64,000 bases of DNA from the NCBI RefSeq assembly GCF_002812085.1, contig NZ_NPDM01000001.1, positions 806,001 through 870,000 of the forward strand. Direction: 5' to 3'. Shown here piece after piece: positions 8,886 through 18,069 of the stretch. Made by a program: the position numbers and the translations under genes. Each line of letters begins with the position of its first letter. The first letter of the stretch is position 1. The notes beneath the pieces were generated by a model. It had not been told where the DNA came from, made no database searches, and saw only the letters and a program-made list of their open reading frames with translations. Source of the DNA: Leptospira levettii (GTDB lineage: Bacteria > Spirochaetota > Leptospiria > Leptospirales > Leptospiraceae).

Positions 8886-9956
8886 TTATTTCTTAGGAAT
8901 AAACAAAATCACCTTTCCTTTTGTGAGTAAATGGTTGGCAATTTTGTCAACTCCGGTTTCATTTCCTAAATAAAAATCAACCCTGCCTTCTCCTTGGATG
9001 GCATTTCCTCTATCATGAACAAACACCAAATGGTCGTTATATGTTTTTTGAATTGACTTAAAACTCATTAACACTGGAAATCCAAGCGGGATTTGTTTAT
9101 CCATCGCAACCGAACGTTCAGGAACAAGTCGGATCCCTCCACTTCCCAAAGGTCCAATCACTAAATCCGAAAGTTGTTTTTTCGGTAGGATCTCTTTTTC
9201 GAAGAAGATATATCTTGGATTTTTCCAAATAGCTTCGGATACTTCTTTAGGATTTGTTTCCATACAAAATTTTAATTCATATGGTTTTAAACTTGGACAA
9301 ACTCCTGTTAAATGAACTGCAGGGCTCAAATAATCAAATCCATTGTCTGTGGCATAATTGATCCTAAATATTTCTTTTGTTTCTGTTTGGACAAGGGCAG
9401 ATCCTTCCAATTGTGCCAAATGAAGATCGGTTAATGTTAGGTAGACAATCGGCTGGGAAACCGTTTTCCAGTGGGATTCTTCTTTCCAATACTCTCTAGG
9501 ATAGGATTTTGAATGAGTCTCTTTGGAATTTTCATTTGGTGGGACAAGAGCAGGGTATACATAATTCCCAATTGGTTTTGTTCTCCCTTGGATTCGCACT
9601 TCATAATAACCTGTAATGAGTGGTGGTTCGGAATTGGTTTTTAATTCAACTTCTTTGAATTGTTTTCGAATCTCTCTCAGTAAATCCAAGTTTTTGTTTC
9701 CCCGAATTTGTTTGTGGAGTCCTCTCAGTGGGATTAAAATTTCATTTAGAGTGATGGTTTCCCCTTGGATTAAAAATTTTGTATCCAATGGGAGTTTTTG
9801 CAAGTATTGGATCGATTCTTGGATTGCGAGTTGTAAGGCAATTGATTCTGACTTCTTATGTGGAATTCTATGACTTTGTATTGTGGGTTTTGCAAGTAAG
9901 GTCCCAAATAACGGAACCATAGAGAGAGAGAATAGGCAAATGAGGAGTCGTTTCAT
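8886..9956 (-). CDS. mltA: Membrane-bound lytic murein transglycosylase A (MltA family)
   Basis: A cell-wall lytic transglycosylase that cleaves the glycan strands of peptidoglycan with 1,6-anhydro-muramic acid formation. I place the start at the ATG at 9956 because it opens directly into a signal peptide (MKRLLICLFSLSMVPLFG then TLLAKP); the frame extends 25 codons upstream without signal-like character. The MltA domain contains TGYYEVRIQGR and PREYWKEESHW, and the C-terminal 3D domain has IRLVPERSVAMDKQIPLGFPV and VHDRGNAIQGEGRVDFYLG with the catalytic aspartate. No lipobox cysteine is seen, unlike E. coli MltA, so it may be periplasmic. It diverges from the rpmH cluster. Confidence 0.87.
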   Translation of the reverse strand: MKRLLICLFSLSMVPLFGTLLAKPTIQSHRIPHKKSESIALQLAIQESIQYLQKLPLDTKFLIQGETITLNEILIPLRGLHKQIRGNKNLDLLREIRKQFKEVELKTNSEPPLITGYYEVRIQGRTKPIGNYVYPALVPPNENSKETHSKSYPREYWKEESHWKTVSQPIVYLTLTDLHLAQLEGSALVQTETKEIFRINYATDNGFDYLSPAVHLTGVCPSLKPYELKFCMETNPKEVSEAIWKNPRYIFFEKEILPKKQLSDLVIGPLGSGGIRLVPERSVAMDKQIPLGFPVLMSFKSIQKTYNDHLVFVHDRGNAIQGEGRVDFYLGNETGVDKIANHLLTKGKVILFIPKK

Positions 9957-10166
9957 TCTGTCCACTGTTACGGGAATTATTTCAAAACGATGGAAAAAAG
10001 CGAGCCGAGTTTTAGAGGCAAAAACCTGCAAAAATAGTCTTATGTCTCATAACATATACGCTGTCCAATCATTTTTACCAATTCCCCTTGACTTCCATGG
10101 GGGTACCAAAAACCTTTCAAAAGACCTCATATTTTTGCGATCATATATAGATAAATTAGGTGTTTC

Positions 10167-10328
10167 ATGAAACGTACATTCCAACCGAGTAAAATTAAAC
10201 GCGTGAGAACTCACGGATTCCGAGCCAGAATGGCTACCCCAGGCGGAAGAAATGTGATAGCGAACAGAAGAAGAAAAGGACGCGCTAAGTTGACTGTTTC
10301 CGACGAAAAAATCGGGAGAAAGTTCTAA
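10167..10328 (+). CDS. rpmH: 50S ribosomal protein L34
   Basis: A 53-residue basic protein beginning [20 protein letters not shown] and continuing with [19 protein letters not shown], the unmistakable L34 sequence. It is a little longer than the usual 44-47 residues because of a C-terminal tail [15 protein letters not shown]34 is part of the large ribosomal subunit. It leads the conserved rpmH-rnpA-yidD-yidC-jag-mnmE cluster. A TTGACT box lies at 10088-10093, but the matching -10 box is poor, so the promoter is not fixed. Confidence 0.97.
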   Translation: MKRTFQPSKIKRVRTHGFRARMATPGGRNVIANRRRKGRAKLTVSDEKIGRKF

Positions 10329-10399
10329 TTTAGGAGCTTCCTTCGGAGACCCTTCGCGACCAAACCAGGATCCAGGAACTCTTTCGTCAGAATCGAAAA

Positions 10400-10660
10400 A
10401 TGGGCAAGCCACCACTTCGTTGGCTTGTTCGGAAAAACGGCCTTCCTTTTGCCAGTTTTTTATTTTGCCCCGATAAAACTCACAAAACTGCCGTTCTTCG
10501 GAACCGTTCGAAACGAATCCTAAGGGAACTGGTTCGGAAATATAATTCTGTTATGCCAGTAGGATACGATTGTGCCCTACTCGTTCAGGTTGGATTTGCG
10601 AAGTTATCTAAGGAAGACCGAGAGGTTTTATTCCTTTCGGCTCTAAAACAATTCCCATGA
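10400..10660 (+). CDS. rnpA: Ribonuclease P protein component
   Basis: The protein cofactor of RNase P, which matures tRNA 5' ends. The coding frame carries the family core [18 protein letters not shown] (normally RNRxKRxxRE) and the strand [12 protein letters not shown]. The first ATG is at 10400, giving 86 residues, shorter than the usual 110-120. The same frame is open upstream to a TAG at 10331 and encodes [20 protein letters not shown], which looks like the conserved N-terminal region (LRKRxEFxxVFxxGxR) including the aromatic residue used to bind the pre-tRNA leader. No ATG, GTG or TTG exists in that stretch, though AGGAG is present at 10332-10336. The true start is therefore probably upstream and non-standard. 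It is followed by yidD with a 4-base overlap. Confidence 0.9.
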   Translation: MGKPPLRWLVRKNGLPFASFLFCPDKTHKTAVLRNRSKRILRELVRKYNSVMPVGYDCALLVQVGFAKLSKEDREVLFLSALKQFP

Positions 10661-10884
10661 ATCGGCTGTTTTTGTTTCTCATTTTCCTCTACAAAAAACT
10701 GCTCTCCCCACTATTACCTCCGTCATGCCGATTCACTCCTAGCTGTTCTGAATACGCCAAACAAGCGTTTGAAACCTATCCATGGTACAAAGCGTTTGTT
10801 CTAAGCATCATTCGAATTTCTAAATGCCACCCTTATCATGAAGGTGGACATGATCCTTTACCGAAATCTTATAACAAGAGTTAA
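10657..10884 (+). CDS. yidD: Membrane protein insertion efficiency factor YidD
   Basis: A 75-residue amphipathic peripheral membrane protein that assists YidC-dependent insertion. The family signature is complete: [28 protein letters not shown] followed by GHDPLP-type ending [14 protein letters not shown], with the conserved cysteine triplet. Its ATG overlaps the TGA of rnpA (ATGA), a translational coupling found across bacteria, and yidC begins 4 bases after its stop. Confidence 0.96.
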   Translation: MNRLFLFLIFLYKKLLSPLLPPSCRFTPSCSEYAKQAFETYPWYKAFVLSIIRISKCHPYHEGGHDPLPKSYNKS

Positions 10885-10887
10885 ATT

Positions 10888-12837
10888 ATGCAAAACGATA
10901 CCAACAACAGACAAGGTCGCTTATTCCTCGCTTTATTTTTAAGTTTAGCAGTATGGATGGGAATTAATTATATCTTTTTTCCACCACAAACTCCGAAACC
11001 AAAAACAGTAACCGAAACCGCAAAAACAGAAGGTGCTGATAAAGAAAAAACAGCAACAACTGATCCAAAAGCAGAAATCAAAAAAGCCACAACGGAATCA
11101 CCGAAACTAAAACCAGTCAAACCAGAAAAAGAAAAAACATTCTCTCTCAAAACTGATTCCTTCTTGGTTCGTTTTTCGAGCTTAGGCGGAAGGATCACAG
11201 AATACTACATCAAAGATCACAAAGAACCAGACGGTTCCGAATTTACAATTGCAAAGGATCCGAAATTCCAAATTGAATTTGATGGCCAAACAGAAAAAGC
11301 AGTGGAACTCACAAGAGGCCAAGGTTTTGACTTCAACATCATTGAAGACAAAGATACCATTCCTTATTCCGCTTATAACCTCGTAAACTTTAGCTCCAAC
11401 TATAATGCAGAAACAAAAACTGTTACCTTTGAAGCACCATCGTTCGATGGTAAATTCACAATTCAGAAAAAATTCCAATTTTTCCCATCAGAAAATTACT
11501 TTAAGTTCCATTTAACTTTAAAAAACAGAACTGGAGAGACCATTCACATCTCTCCAACTAAGTCTGATGTTTACTTTCGTTCCTTTAGTTCCCTTGGTCC
11601 CATCTTAAAGAAAAAAGAAGACTTCAATGACCGAGACAATGCTCATTACTTCCGTTACTACTATTTAGATGGAAGTTTTAAAGACCATATAGATGGCACA
11701 ACGACCCAAGGATTTTTTGACAATCTTTTTGGTTCTAATGAAGGTAAAGACGCTCGTTATGAAATCAAAAAAGGTTCTAACGACAAAGTGGACTTTGTTG
11801 GAACTGGTAGTCGTTATTTCATTGGTGTGATTGACCCACTCGATGACAAACCAGCAGGTGTCCTTTTAGATAACCGAAAAGGAAATGAAACAGGTGTCCT
11901 TCTTGTGTATGACAATTGGAAACTAGGACCTGGCGAAGAAGTAAACTTAGATTATGCTGCTTATGTTGGTGTACGTGAGTTAGACGGTACTGCCTTCCGA
12001 GACAGTAAACTCGATCCAAAAATCAATAAGGACTCTGTATTTGCAGGTCTTAGTGAGTCACTGGATAAATCCTTTAACCAAGGGATCACAACACCACTTA
12101 GAAACGGAATTGTTTGGATCTTAAAAAAGATCTATTTAGTGATTCCGAATTACGGTTGGGCTATCGTTATCTTCGCAATTCTATTTAAGTTAGCTTTTTA
12201 TCCGTTAAACAAAAAACAAGCAGAGTCGATGAAAAAGATGCAGGAGTTATCTCCTCAAATCAAACTCATCAACGAAAAGTATGCGGATGATCCAAAGCTC
12301 AAACAAGAGAAAACAATCGAACTCTATAAAAAGAATGGCACCAATCCAATGGCGGGTTGCCTTCCGATGCTCATCCAAATTCCAATCTTTATCGCTCTTT
12401 ATACGGCATTCTCTGATACAGTGGACCTTTGGAATTCTCCTTTCCTTTGGATCAAAGATTTAAGTGAACCAGACACTGTTTTTACAACTCCAAAGTTAGC
12501 ATTCATTGGTGCTCTTGCAATTAACATCCTGCCACTCATCATGGTCGCAACACAAGTAGTTCAGTCCAAAATGACAACTGTGTCTACCGATCCAAACCAA
12601 AAGATGATGATGTACATGATGCCTGTCATCATGTTATACTTCTTTTGGTCAATGCCTGCAGGGGTTACTATGTATTGGACCATGCAAAACATACTTTCCA
12701 TCGCTCAACAAGTGTATACAAACAAGTTTGTTAAGTCAGATGATAAAAAACCGAATCCAAGTGGGCCAACACCTGCTAACAACGCTTCTGCGGTTGCAAG
12801 ACCAGGTTTTAGAAACCAAAACAAAAAGAAGAAATGA
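10888..12837 (+). CDS. yidC: Membrane protein insertase YidC
   Basis: A 649-residue inner-membrane insertase and chaperone for membrane proteins, working alone or with SecYEG. An N-terminal signal-anchor (about 10-32) is followed by a Thr/Lys/Pro-rich linker and the large periplasmic beta-sandwich P1 domain (about 85-390, with [17 protein letters not shown]). The conserved YidC/Oxa1 core starts near residue 410 ([18 protein letters not shown]), with the [11 protein letters not shown] coiled region, [16 protein letters not shown] and the final spans ending [18 protein letters not shown] basic tail (NQNKKKK) could touch ribosomes. The size matches Gram-negative YidC. Confidence 0.97.
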   Translation: MQNDTNNRQGRLFLALFLSLAVWMGINYIFFPPQTPKPKTVTETAKTEGADKEKTATTDPKAEIKKATTESPKLKPVKPEKEKTFSLKTDSFLVRFSSLGGRITEYYIKDHKEPDGSEFTIAKDPKFQIEFDGQTEKAVELTRGQGFDFNIIEDKDTIPYSAYNLVNFSSNYNAETKTVTFEAPSFDGKFTIQKKFQFFPSENYFKFHLTLKNRTGETIHISPTKSDVYFRSFSSLGPILKKKEDFNDRDNAHYFRYYYLDGSFKDHIDGTTTQGFFDNLFGSNEGKDARYEIKKGSNDKVDFVGTGSRYFIGVIDPLDDKPAGVLLDNRKGNETGVLLVYDNWKLGPGEEVNLDYAAYVGVRELDGTAFRDSKLDPKINKDSVFAGLSESLDKSFNQGITTPLRNGIVWILKKIYLVIPNYGWAIVIFAILFKLAFYPLNKKQAESMKKMQELSPQIKLINEKYADDPKLKQEKTIELYKKNGTNPMAGCLPMLIQIPIFIALYTAFSDTVDLWNSPFLWIKDLSEPDTVFTTPKLAFIGALAINILPLIMVATQVVQSKMTTVSTDPNQKMMMYMMPVIMLYFFWSMPAGVTMYWTMQNILSIAQQVYTNKFVKSDDKKPNPSGPTPANNASAVARPGFRNQNKKKK

Positions 12838-12865
12838 AATCATTGTTTAACAAGGAAGATCACAG

Positions 12866-13597
12866 ATGAATAATTACATTTTCGAAGCCGAAGGAAAAAC
12901 GAAAGGGGAAGCAGAAGATTTTACTCTCGAAACCCTTCGTCTCCAAGCAGGCGATTTACGTTTCGAAGTAGTAGATTCCGGAAAGTCCGGCTTTTTAGGA
13001 ATCACACAAAAAAAACCAGCCGTTGTACGCGCGTTTGTTGCAAACAACGATATCCCTTCTGAAAAAATCATACACGGTGTGATCATCACCATTTTGAAAA
13101 AAATGGGAATCCCTGCAGAAGTCGTGGGAATGGGTGATGTAGACGGAAAAATTTATGTCGAACTCACAAGCAAAGAATCTGGGCTCATCATTGGAAAACG
13201 TGGTGGTACATTAGATTCACTCCAATTCCTCCTCAACTTGATGGTAGACCCAAAAATCCGACACAATCGTAAAATTGTATTAGATATCGAATCTTATCGC
13301 GATAAACGCGAGTTATCCCTCATTCGATTGGCAAAATCGGTAGCTGCTTCTGTTATTAAATCCGGAAGATCAAAACTACTCGATCCTATGAATCCTTTTG
13401 AAAGAAGAATTGTTCACATGGCGATCCAAGATGACGAAAGGGTCTTCACAAGATCAGAAGGTAACGGAACATTCAAACGTGTTCGTGTAATCTCCGCAAA
13501 AGAAAAACACAAATACAAAGATTTGGAAGATCCTTCTAAAAAAGGTCTACCAGTTGAAGACTTTGCCGATGGAGTAGACCAAGAAGATCTTGATTGA
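12866..13597 (+). CDS. jag: Jag/KhpB RNA-binding protein (Jag_N, KH and R3H domains)
   Basis: A 243-residue cytoplasmic RNA-binding protein. The Jag N-terminal domain shows [18 protein letters not shown] and [14 protein letters not shown] (residues 4-52). A type II KH domain contains [20 protein letters not shown] (about 109-128), and the R3H domain has [15 protein letters not shown] (about 178-192) with the R-x3-H motif. Jag/KhpB proteins are linked to cell wall synthesis control and small-RNA binding in other bacteria; its role here is by analogy. AAGGA 9-13 bases before the ATG is the ribosome-binding site. It is cotranscribed with yidC and its end overlaps mnmE by 8 bases. Confidence 0.93.
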   Translation: MNNYIFEAEGKTKGEAEDFTLETLRLQAGDLRFEVVDSGKSGFLGITQKKPAVVRAFVANNDIPSEKIIHGVIITILKKMGIPAEVVGMGDVDGKIYVELTSKESGLIIGKRGGTLDSLQFLLNLMVDPKIRHNRKIVLDIESYRDKRELSLIRLAKSVAASVIKSGRSKLLDPMNPFERRIVHMAIQDDERVFTRSEGNGTFKRVRVISAKEKHKYKDLEDPSKKGLPVEDFADGVDQEDLD

Positions 13598-14975
13598 TAC
13601 CATTGCGGCATTGTCCACAGCCCAAGGTCCCGGAGCGATTGGTATCCTTCGGGTCTCGGGTTCTTTGGTTTTGCCCATCTCCCTTGCCGTATTAGAAAAA
13701 AACGGAAACTCCCTCACCGAATCATTTATACAAAACCAAAAACGCACCGCCATTTTTTGTGACTTTGTCGAAAATGGAACTCCATTAGACCAAATTGTAT
13801 TTTTTTATTTTCCAGCACCTAACTCCTATACCGGTGAAGATTTAGCAGAGTTCCATCTTCATGGAAATCCTATTCTATTAAAACGTGCACTACATATCCT
13901 TTTTGAAAAAGGAGCAAGACCTGCACAGAAAGGTGAATTTACAAAACGTGCTTATCTAAATGGAAAAATCAATTTGTCTGGTGCCGAAGCCATTAGTCGA
14001 CTCATTGAAGCAAGGTCTAAATACGAATTGGAACTTGCTCAAAAAAACGTGTTTGGCGAGATCACAAAATTAAGTTCCAAAATCAGAAGTGATTTAATTT
14101 CACTGAAAGCAGAATGTGAAGCAGAAATTGATTTTTCGACTGAAGACTTAACCTTTGAAAGTTTAGAACAAAGAAAAAACCGAATGGTAGATCTTAAAAA
14201 TTTATGTTCTAAATTAATTAAAAATTCTGAAAGAGCGGAATCGCTCATCTTACAATCAACTGTCGTATTATTCGGAGAACCTAATACCGGCAAGTCGAGC
14301 CTAATGAATCTACTGATTGGAAAAGACCGATCGATTATATCTGATGTACCTGGCACCACAAGAGATTATATTGCAGAAGAATTGAGTTTGGATGGAATCC
14401 CAATACGTTTAGTGGATACTGCTGGGATCAGAGAAACGACTGATAACATCGAACAAATGGGCATCGAAAGGAGTAAACGTGAAGCTGACAGTGCTAATGT
14501 GAAATTACTTTTGATCGATACTTCTGTCCCGTTTGATATCAATTCGTTTCTAACTAAACATAAAGATCGTTTATTTGAATCAATTCTTGTTGCCAATAAG
14601 ATAGATGCAAAACATCCAACATGGGATTTAAAAAATTTAGAAAACATCCAAAAAGAATTTAACCTTACCATCTCAGAAATCTCCTGCAAATCAAAACAAG
14701 GAATCTCTGAATTATTGAATTTATTAAAATTAAAACTTACCTCACAAGAGAATACGGAAGATTTAGTTTTGTTAGAAGACCGCCAAAGGTATCACATTCA
14801 AAAAATTGAATCTTGTTTATCAGAATCCATCCAACTGATGGAAAACAATGCTCCTGCTGAAATTTATATCCAAGAAATCAACGTTGCATTGTTAGAAATT
14901 GGTCATGTGAATGGCATCGTTGAAAATGAGGAAATTTTAGGGCGAATTTTTAGCAAATTTTGTGTCGGAAAATAA
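13590..14975 (+). CDS. mnmE: tRNA uridine-5-carboxymethylaminomethyl(34) synthesis GTPase MnmE
   Basis: A 461-residue GTPase that, with MnmG, modifies the wobble uridine of several tRNAs. The start is TTG at 13590 inside the end of jag, because [20 protein letters not shown] must lie at the N-terminus. The formyl-THF-binding domain includes the [15 protein letters not shown] motif. The G domain (about 225-380) shows [26 protein letters not shown] and ANKID, and the protein ends in FCVGK, whose cysteine is part of the C-terminal CxGK motif needed for activity. mnmG is not in the window. No terminator is evident directly after it. Confidence 0.96.
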   Translation: MIDTIAALSTAQGPGAIGILRVSGSLVLPISLAVLEKNGNSLTESFIQNQKRTAIFCDFVENGTPLDQIVFFYFPAPNSYTGEDLAEFHLHGNPILLKRALHILFEKGARPAQKGEFTKRAYLNGKINLSGAEAISRLIEARSKYELELAQKNVFGEITKLSSKIRSDLISLKAECEAEIDFSTEDLTFESLEQRKNRMVDLKNLCSKLIKNSERAESLILQSTVVLFGEPNTGKSSLMNLLIGKDRSIISDVPGTTRDYIAEELSLDGIPIRLVDTAGIRETTDNIEQMGIERSKREADSANVKLLLIDTSVPFDINSFLTKHKDRLFESILVANKIDAKHPTWDLKNLENIQKEFNLTISEISCKSKQGISELLNLLKLKLTSQENTEDLVLLEDRQRYHIQKIESCLSESIQLMENNAPAEIYIQEINVALLEIGHVNGIVENEEILGRIFSKFCVGK

Positions 14976-14980
14976 TTCCG

Positions 14981-15009
14981 TTCCGATTTAAAATTTAATC
15001 TTGTATAAT
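14981..15009 (+). promoter_or_regulatory. Promoter upstream of the Lys-rich exported protein
   Basis: A perfect -10 box TATAAT (15004-15009) is preceded after 17 bases by TTCCGA (14981-14986), a moderate -35 box. It lies between mnmE and the small exported protein, giving a leader of about 40 bases that ends with GAGG 6 bases before the ATG. Confidence 0.45.
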
Positions 15010-15056
15010 CATCGAATTAGTATCTAATTGGTCGCACATTCGATACGAGGTAAAAA

Positions 15057-15308
15057 ATGAAAAAATTTCTTGTGATTCTCACTCTTTTCTCTTTCAGCAG
15101 TTTTGGTTTGTTTGCTCAAGCAGTAGCAGACGAAGAGCCTACCATGCAATCAGAAGAGGCTTCTGAAACCGTTAAACCTAAGAAAGATAAAATGAACAAT
15201 AAAGACGGTGAGAAAAAAGAAAAAAAGAATAACAAAAATGGCGAAAAAAAGGCTAAAAAAGCTAAGAAAGCCAAAAAAGAGAAAAAAGAAAAAAAAGACG
15301 CTGAGTAA
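15057..15308 (+). CDS. Small lysine-rich exported protein, function unknown
   Basis: An 83-residue protein with a clear signal peptide (MKKFLVILTLFSFSSFGLFA, cleavage near AQA). The short acidic stretch EEPTMQSEEASE is followed by a highly repetitive tail of Lys, Glu, Asn and Ala, including KKAKKAKKAKKEKKEKKDAE. The tail is low complexity and strongly basic, so it may bind a polyanion such as lipopolysaccharide, peptidoglycan or nucleic acid outside the inner membrane; this is inference. It has its own promoter and terminator, marking it as an independent expressed gene. I do not recognise a family. Confidence 0.72.
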   Translation: MKKFLVILTLFSFSSFGLFAQAVADEEPTMQSEEASETVKPKKDKMNNKDGEKKEKKNNKNGEKKAKKAKKAKKEKKEKKDAE

Positions 15309-15330
15309 TCCTTTCTCTCTTTAACTCCAA

Positions 15331-15357
15331 AAACCCCTGGTTCCAGGGGTTTTTTTA
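15331..15357 (+). terminator. Intrinsic terminator after the Lys-rich protein gene
   Basis: Inverted repeat AACCCCTGG / CCAGGGGTT, effectively a GC-rich stem with a 4-base loop, followed by a run of seven T. It ends transcription 25 bases after the stop codon. Confidence 0.88.
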
Positions 15358-15381
15358 TTCCGTTTCGATTTGATACGAACT

Positions 15382-17001
15382 ATGCATTACAAAAACCTAA
15401 TCCTTTCCACATTCTTATTCCTTACACTCTTTCAATGTAACTCCACACCCGAAAAAAATTCGGATTTGAAACTTCCGAATGATGTTACGTTTTCAATCAA
15501 ACTAACATCAATTCCACAAGAATTAATGGGAGAATCCATTTCGTTATCATTCCAATTCTATCGTTGCCCTGAAACAACATCTAAGGAATGTTATGTTCCT
15601 ATCTTAGAAAACAAACTTGAAGTTGGAAAAATAAAATCAAATGTAACAGAAGGGAAAACGAGTATCACTTTACCGAAAAATTGGACTCATTTTGCGATTC
15701 GTATCTTAGGGATCGAAAAAGTACATGGGAAATTTTCACAAGGCCATAATCCATTTTGGTATTCACCTGCAGACATAACCAAATTAGGTTCTAACATCAC
15801 AAAAGAATTTCGATTTCTCTCTCAAGAGAACAAAATTCCAAATAGAATCCAAGAAGAGATCGCCAAAAAATTTACTCCTATCCTTGTTTTCCATAAAGAC
15901 AAAAAATACCTTCCATCTAACATTGAAAAGTATTCTAGTTTTTTTGCCAAAAAAGAATACACATTACCAGAAAAGGATATTCGTAGGAAAACCAAAGGGC
16001 AAACTACTTGGAACTACGTAGATTTTCCGGATTTTATTCCAATCAAAAATCCAACCCATTTGTATTATCATGTTCGTTATGCACAATCAACTGTGTCTGG
16101 GACACAATCAGAAGCCTTACCAGGATTTCGAGATGATTTGAATTATTGGTATGAAGTTGGAAATGGTGATATGGTGATTTCCTATTGGATTTGGTATGAT
16201 TGGAATGAAGGTCCTACCAAATTTGGAAACATCCACCAAGGGGATTTGGAATCCTATGCCCTACTCATTTCAAAAGAAGGAAAACCAAAACGGATTTTAC
16301 TCACTGGACACGATCATATCTTACTCGATACGGACTTTCGAAATATCAATTCCTTAATAAATCATCCTATATTGTATGTTGCAAAAGGAAATATGGGAGC
16401 CGATGGAGGCAATCCAACGTCAGCATATGGTGGTTATACGGTAAAACTAAATGCTGGGAATTTTTTATTCAATTATATCTCAGATCCTTGGGACGTATTT
16501 CCATCCTTTGACCCTAAGGAATCAATTCTTGTAATACCAGCAGAATTATCCGATAAAGAGTTAACATCAGTTAAAATAGGACCTGGAACACCAAAATTAA
16601 AATCACAAGAACAAACGAATCCAAATGGATTGGAAGGTACTACTACTGTCTATGTGGATGCAAGGAATATGATAAAACAAAGGATCGAGAAACTTGTGAT
16701 GTGGGAAGAACCAGGTTGGGTGAACCAGAAATCCTCCCAAGACCCAGATGGACACCATAGAGTTGATCCATCGGTTGCTTCGTTTTTTCAGTTCCAAGGA
16801 AGGCTTGGCAAACACCCAAGGACTGTCTTAAAAATTGCGGAACTCAAACAGTACGGTGCTTCACCGGAGAATGCACCCTTCAAAACCAATATCGAACAAC
16901 ACTTTACATTTGAACGTCCTAGGATGGAACGAAACCATACAGACCGCGAAGGAAATTATGGTCCTAAATTTTATGGAGATGATTCCACTCCTCAAAAATG
17001 A
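15382..17001 (+). CDS. Vps62-like lipoprotein, function unknown
   Basis: A 539-residue exported lipoprotein. The ATG at 15382 begins a lipoprotein signal MHYKNLILSTFLFLTLFQC with the cysteine as lipidation site. The central and C-terminal parts resemble Vps62-type proteins, large secreted or membrane proteins named after yeast VPS62: a first-strand PILVFHKDKKYLPSNIEKY, then YHVRYA, an ISYWIWYDWNEGP strand, HQGDLESYALLI (normally HEGDWE), HDHILLD, HPILYVAKGNMGAD with SAYGGY, and PWVNQ-like segments near the end. The biochemical role of this family is unknown. It lies alone between a terminator and a convergent ankyrin gene, and an inner N-terminal domain (about 40-165) is not recognised. Confidence 0.65.
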   Translation: MHYKNLILSTFLFLTLFQCNSTPEKNSDLKLPNDVTFSIKLTSIPQELMGESISLSFQFYRCPETTSKECYVPILENKLEVGKIKSNVTEGKTSITLPKNWTHFAIRILGIEKVHGKFSQGHNPFWYSPADITKLGSNITKEFRFLSQENKIPNRIQEEIAKKFTPILVFHKDKKYLPSNIEKYSSFFAKKEYTLPEKDIRRKTKGQTTWNYVDFPDFIPIKNPTHLYYHVRYAQSTVSGTQSEALPGFRDDLNYWYEVGNGDMVISYWIWYDWNEGPTKFGNIHQGDLESYALLISKEGKPKRILLTGHDHILLDTDFRNINSLINHPILYVAKGNMGADGGNPTSAYGGYTVKLNAGNFLFNYISDPWDVFPSFDPKESILVIPAELSDKELTSVKIGPGTPKLKSQEQTNPNGLEGTTTVYVDARNMIKQRIEKLVMWEEPGWVNQKSSQDPDGHHRVDPSVASFFQFQGRLGKHPRTVLKIAELKQYGASPENAPFKTNIEQHFTFERPRMERNHTDREGNYGPKFYGDDSTPQK

Positions 17002-17140
17002 TAGTCAGCTTTGTAAAACGAAAACTAATAAATATCATCCAATGGTATTATTGGTTCGATCGAATCGAAATGGTTTTGTTACAGTTGAGTTCCAAATGAG
17101 ACATTTACGTTTGATTCTATTGAAAAAGGATTTGATTGTA

Positions 17141-18052
17141 TTAACTCAAATCCACTAACTTTGCTTTGGCGAGTTCTTCGGGTTTGAAAGGTTTTTCTAT
17201 TTGGATGTATTGGATCATCTCTTTTCTAAAGGGATAAGTTTCTCCTAAGATGGCTTTTTGGATCACAAAGTCTTTCCATGTTTTGAGACAATGCCCAAAT
17301 TTTTCTCGGTCAAGTAACCTTGTAATCGATTCCTCATTTTCACCCCATACAAAGGGATTTGCACCGGCGTAAAGGAGTTCTTTCAATGATTCCACTCCAT
17401 CACAGGAAGCGGATAAAAACAAAGCTGTGTTTCCAAATTGGTCTTTTGATTCCAAATTGAGACTATCCTCTTCCAAAAGGATGGCGCACACTTCATCCAA
17501 ATTGGGCTCAGCAGCTAAATGCAAAGCATTTTTCCCTTCCAAATCGAGATGGTCTTTTACTTGGGGAAAGGTTTTTAAAAGATACAATACGATCTCAATC
17601 CGATTTTCTACCACTGCTTCCAAAAAGATAGATCGACCAGCTTCATTTCGTAATGCCATCACTTCGTCAGTGATCCACGGGTGGATGCACTCCCAAAGAG
17701 TTTCCATGGATTCTAAAACAGCTATATGGAAGATCGTATTCCCTTCTTTATCGCGAGTGAGAAGGTTAGGTGAGTTTTTCCAAATGGGAGAGGTTGTGAT
17801 CAGTGCATTTAAAAATTGGGTGCGGTTTTGACTGACCACATCAAAGATCACATTACCAGGAGTTCTGTAGGGTGAATTAGGATCCGCACCTTTTGTGATC
17901 GCATGTTGGAACAAATCCACATTATCTACTTTCAACATCCATGTGAGAGCATTCGTTCCATAAGAATCCAGTTCATTGGGATCGGCCCCCTCTCTAAGAA
18001 GTAAATCCCAATCTTCTATTGTACCTGACTTTGCAACATCAATGACACTCAT
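17141..18052 (-). CDS. Ankyrin repeat protein
   Basis: A 303-residue soluble protein composed of about six ankyrin repeats, recognisable in segments such as LLLREGADPNELDSYGTNALTW, AITKGADPN, RDKEGNTIFHIAVLES, NEAGRSIFLEAVVENRIEIVLYLL, LEGKNALHLAAEPNLDEVCAILL and DQFGNTALFLSAS. Ankyrin arrays bind other proteins; no signal peptide or membrane span is present, so it should act in the cytoplasm. Its start is 18 bases beyond the stop of the GMC oxidoreductase on the same strand, so it is likely the second gene of that transcript. Confidence 0.85.
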   Translation of the reverse strand: MSVIDVAKSGTIEDWDLLLREGADPNELDSYGTNALTWMLKVDNVDLFQHAITKGADPNSPYRTPGNVIFDVVSQNRTQFLNALITTSPIWKNSPNLLTRDKEGNTIFHIAVLESMETLWECIHPWITDEVMALRNEAGRSIFLEAVVENRIEIVLYLLKTFPQVKDHLDLEGKNALHLAAEPNLDEVCAILLEEDSLNLESKDQFGNTALFLSASCDGVESLKELLYAGANPFVWGENEESITRLLDREKFGHCLKTWKDFVIQKAILGETYPFRKEMIQYIQIEKPFKPEELAKAKLVDLS

Positions 18053-18069
18053 TCCAGTTACGATAAAAG

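Noticed and set aside
9957..10031. Longer N-terminus of MltA
   Set aside because: The upstream codons would mask a clear signal peptide and lack protein-like composition.
10032..10166. Chromosome origin next to rpmH
   Set aside because: No dnaA gene and no cluster of DnaA boxes was seen, so the conserved rpmH cluster alone is not evidence of oriC.
10047..10415. 122-residue minus-strand gene across rpmH
   Set aside because: It is the reverse complement of rpmH and rnpA coding sequence; rpmH is unambiguous.
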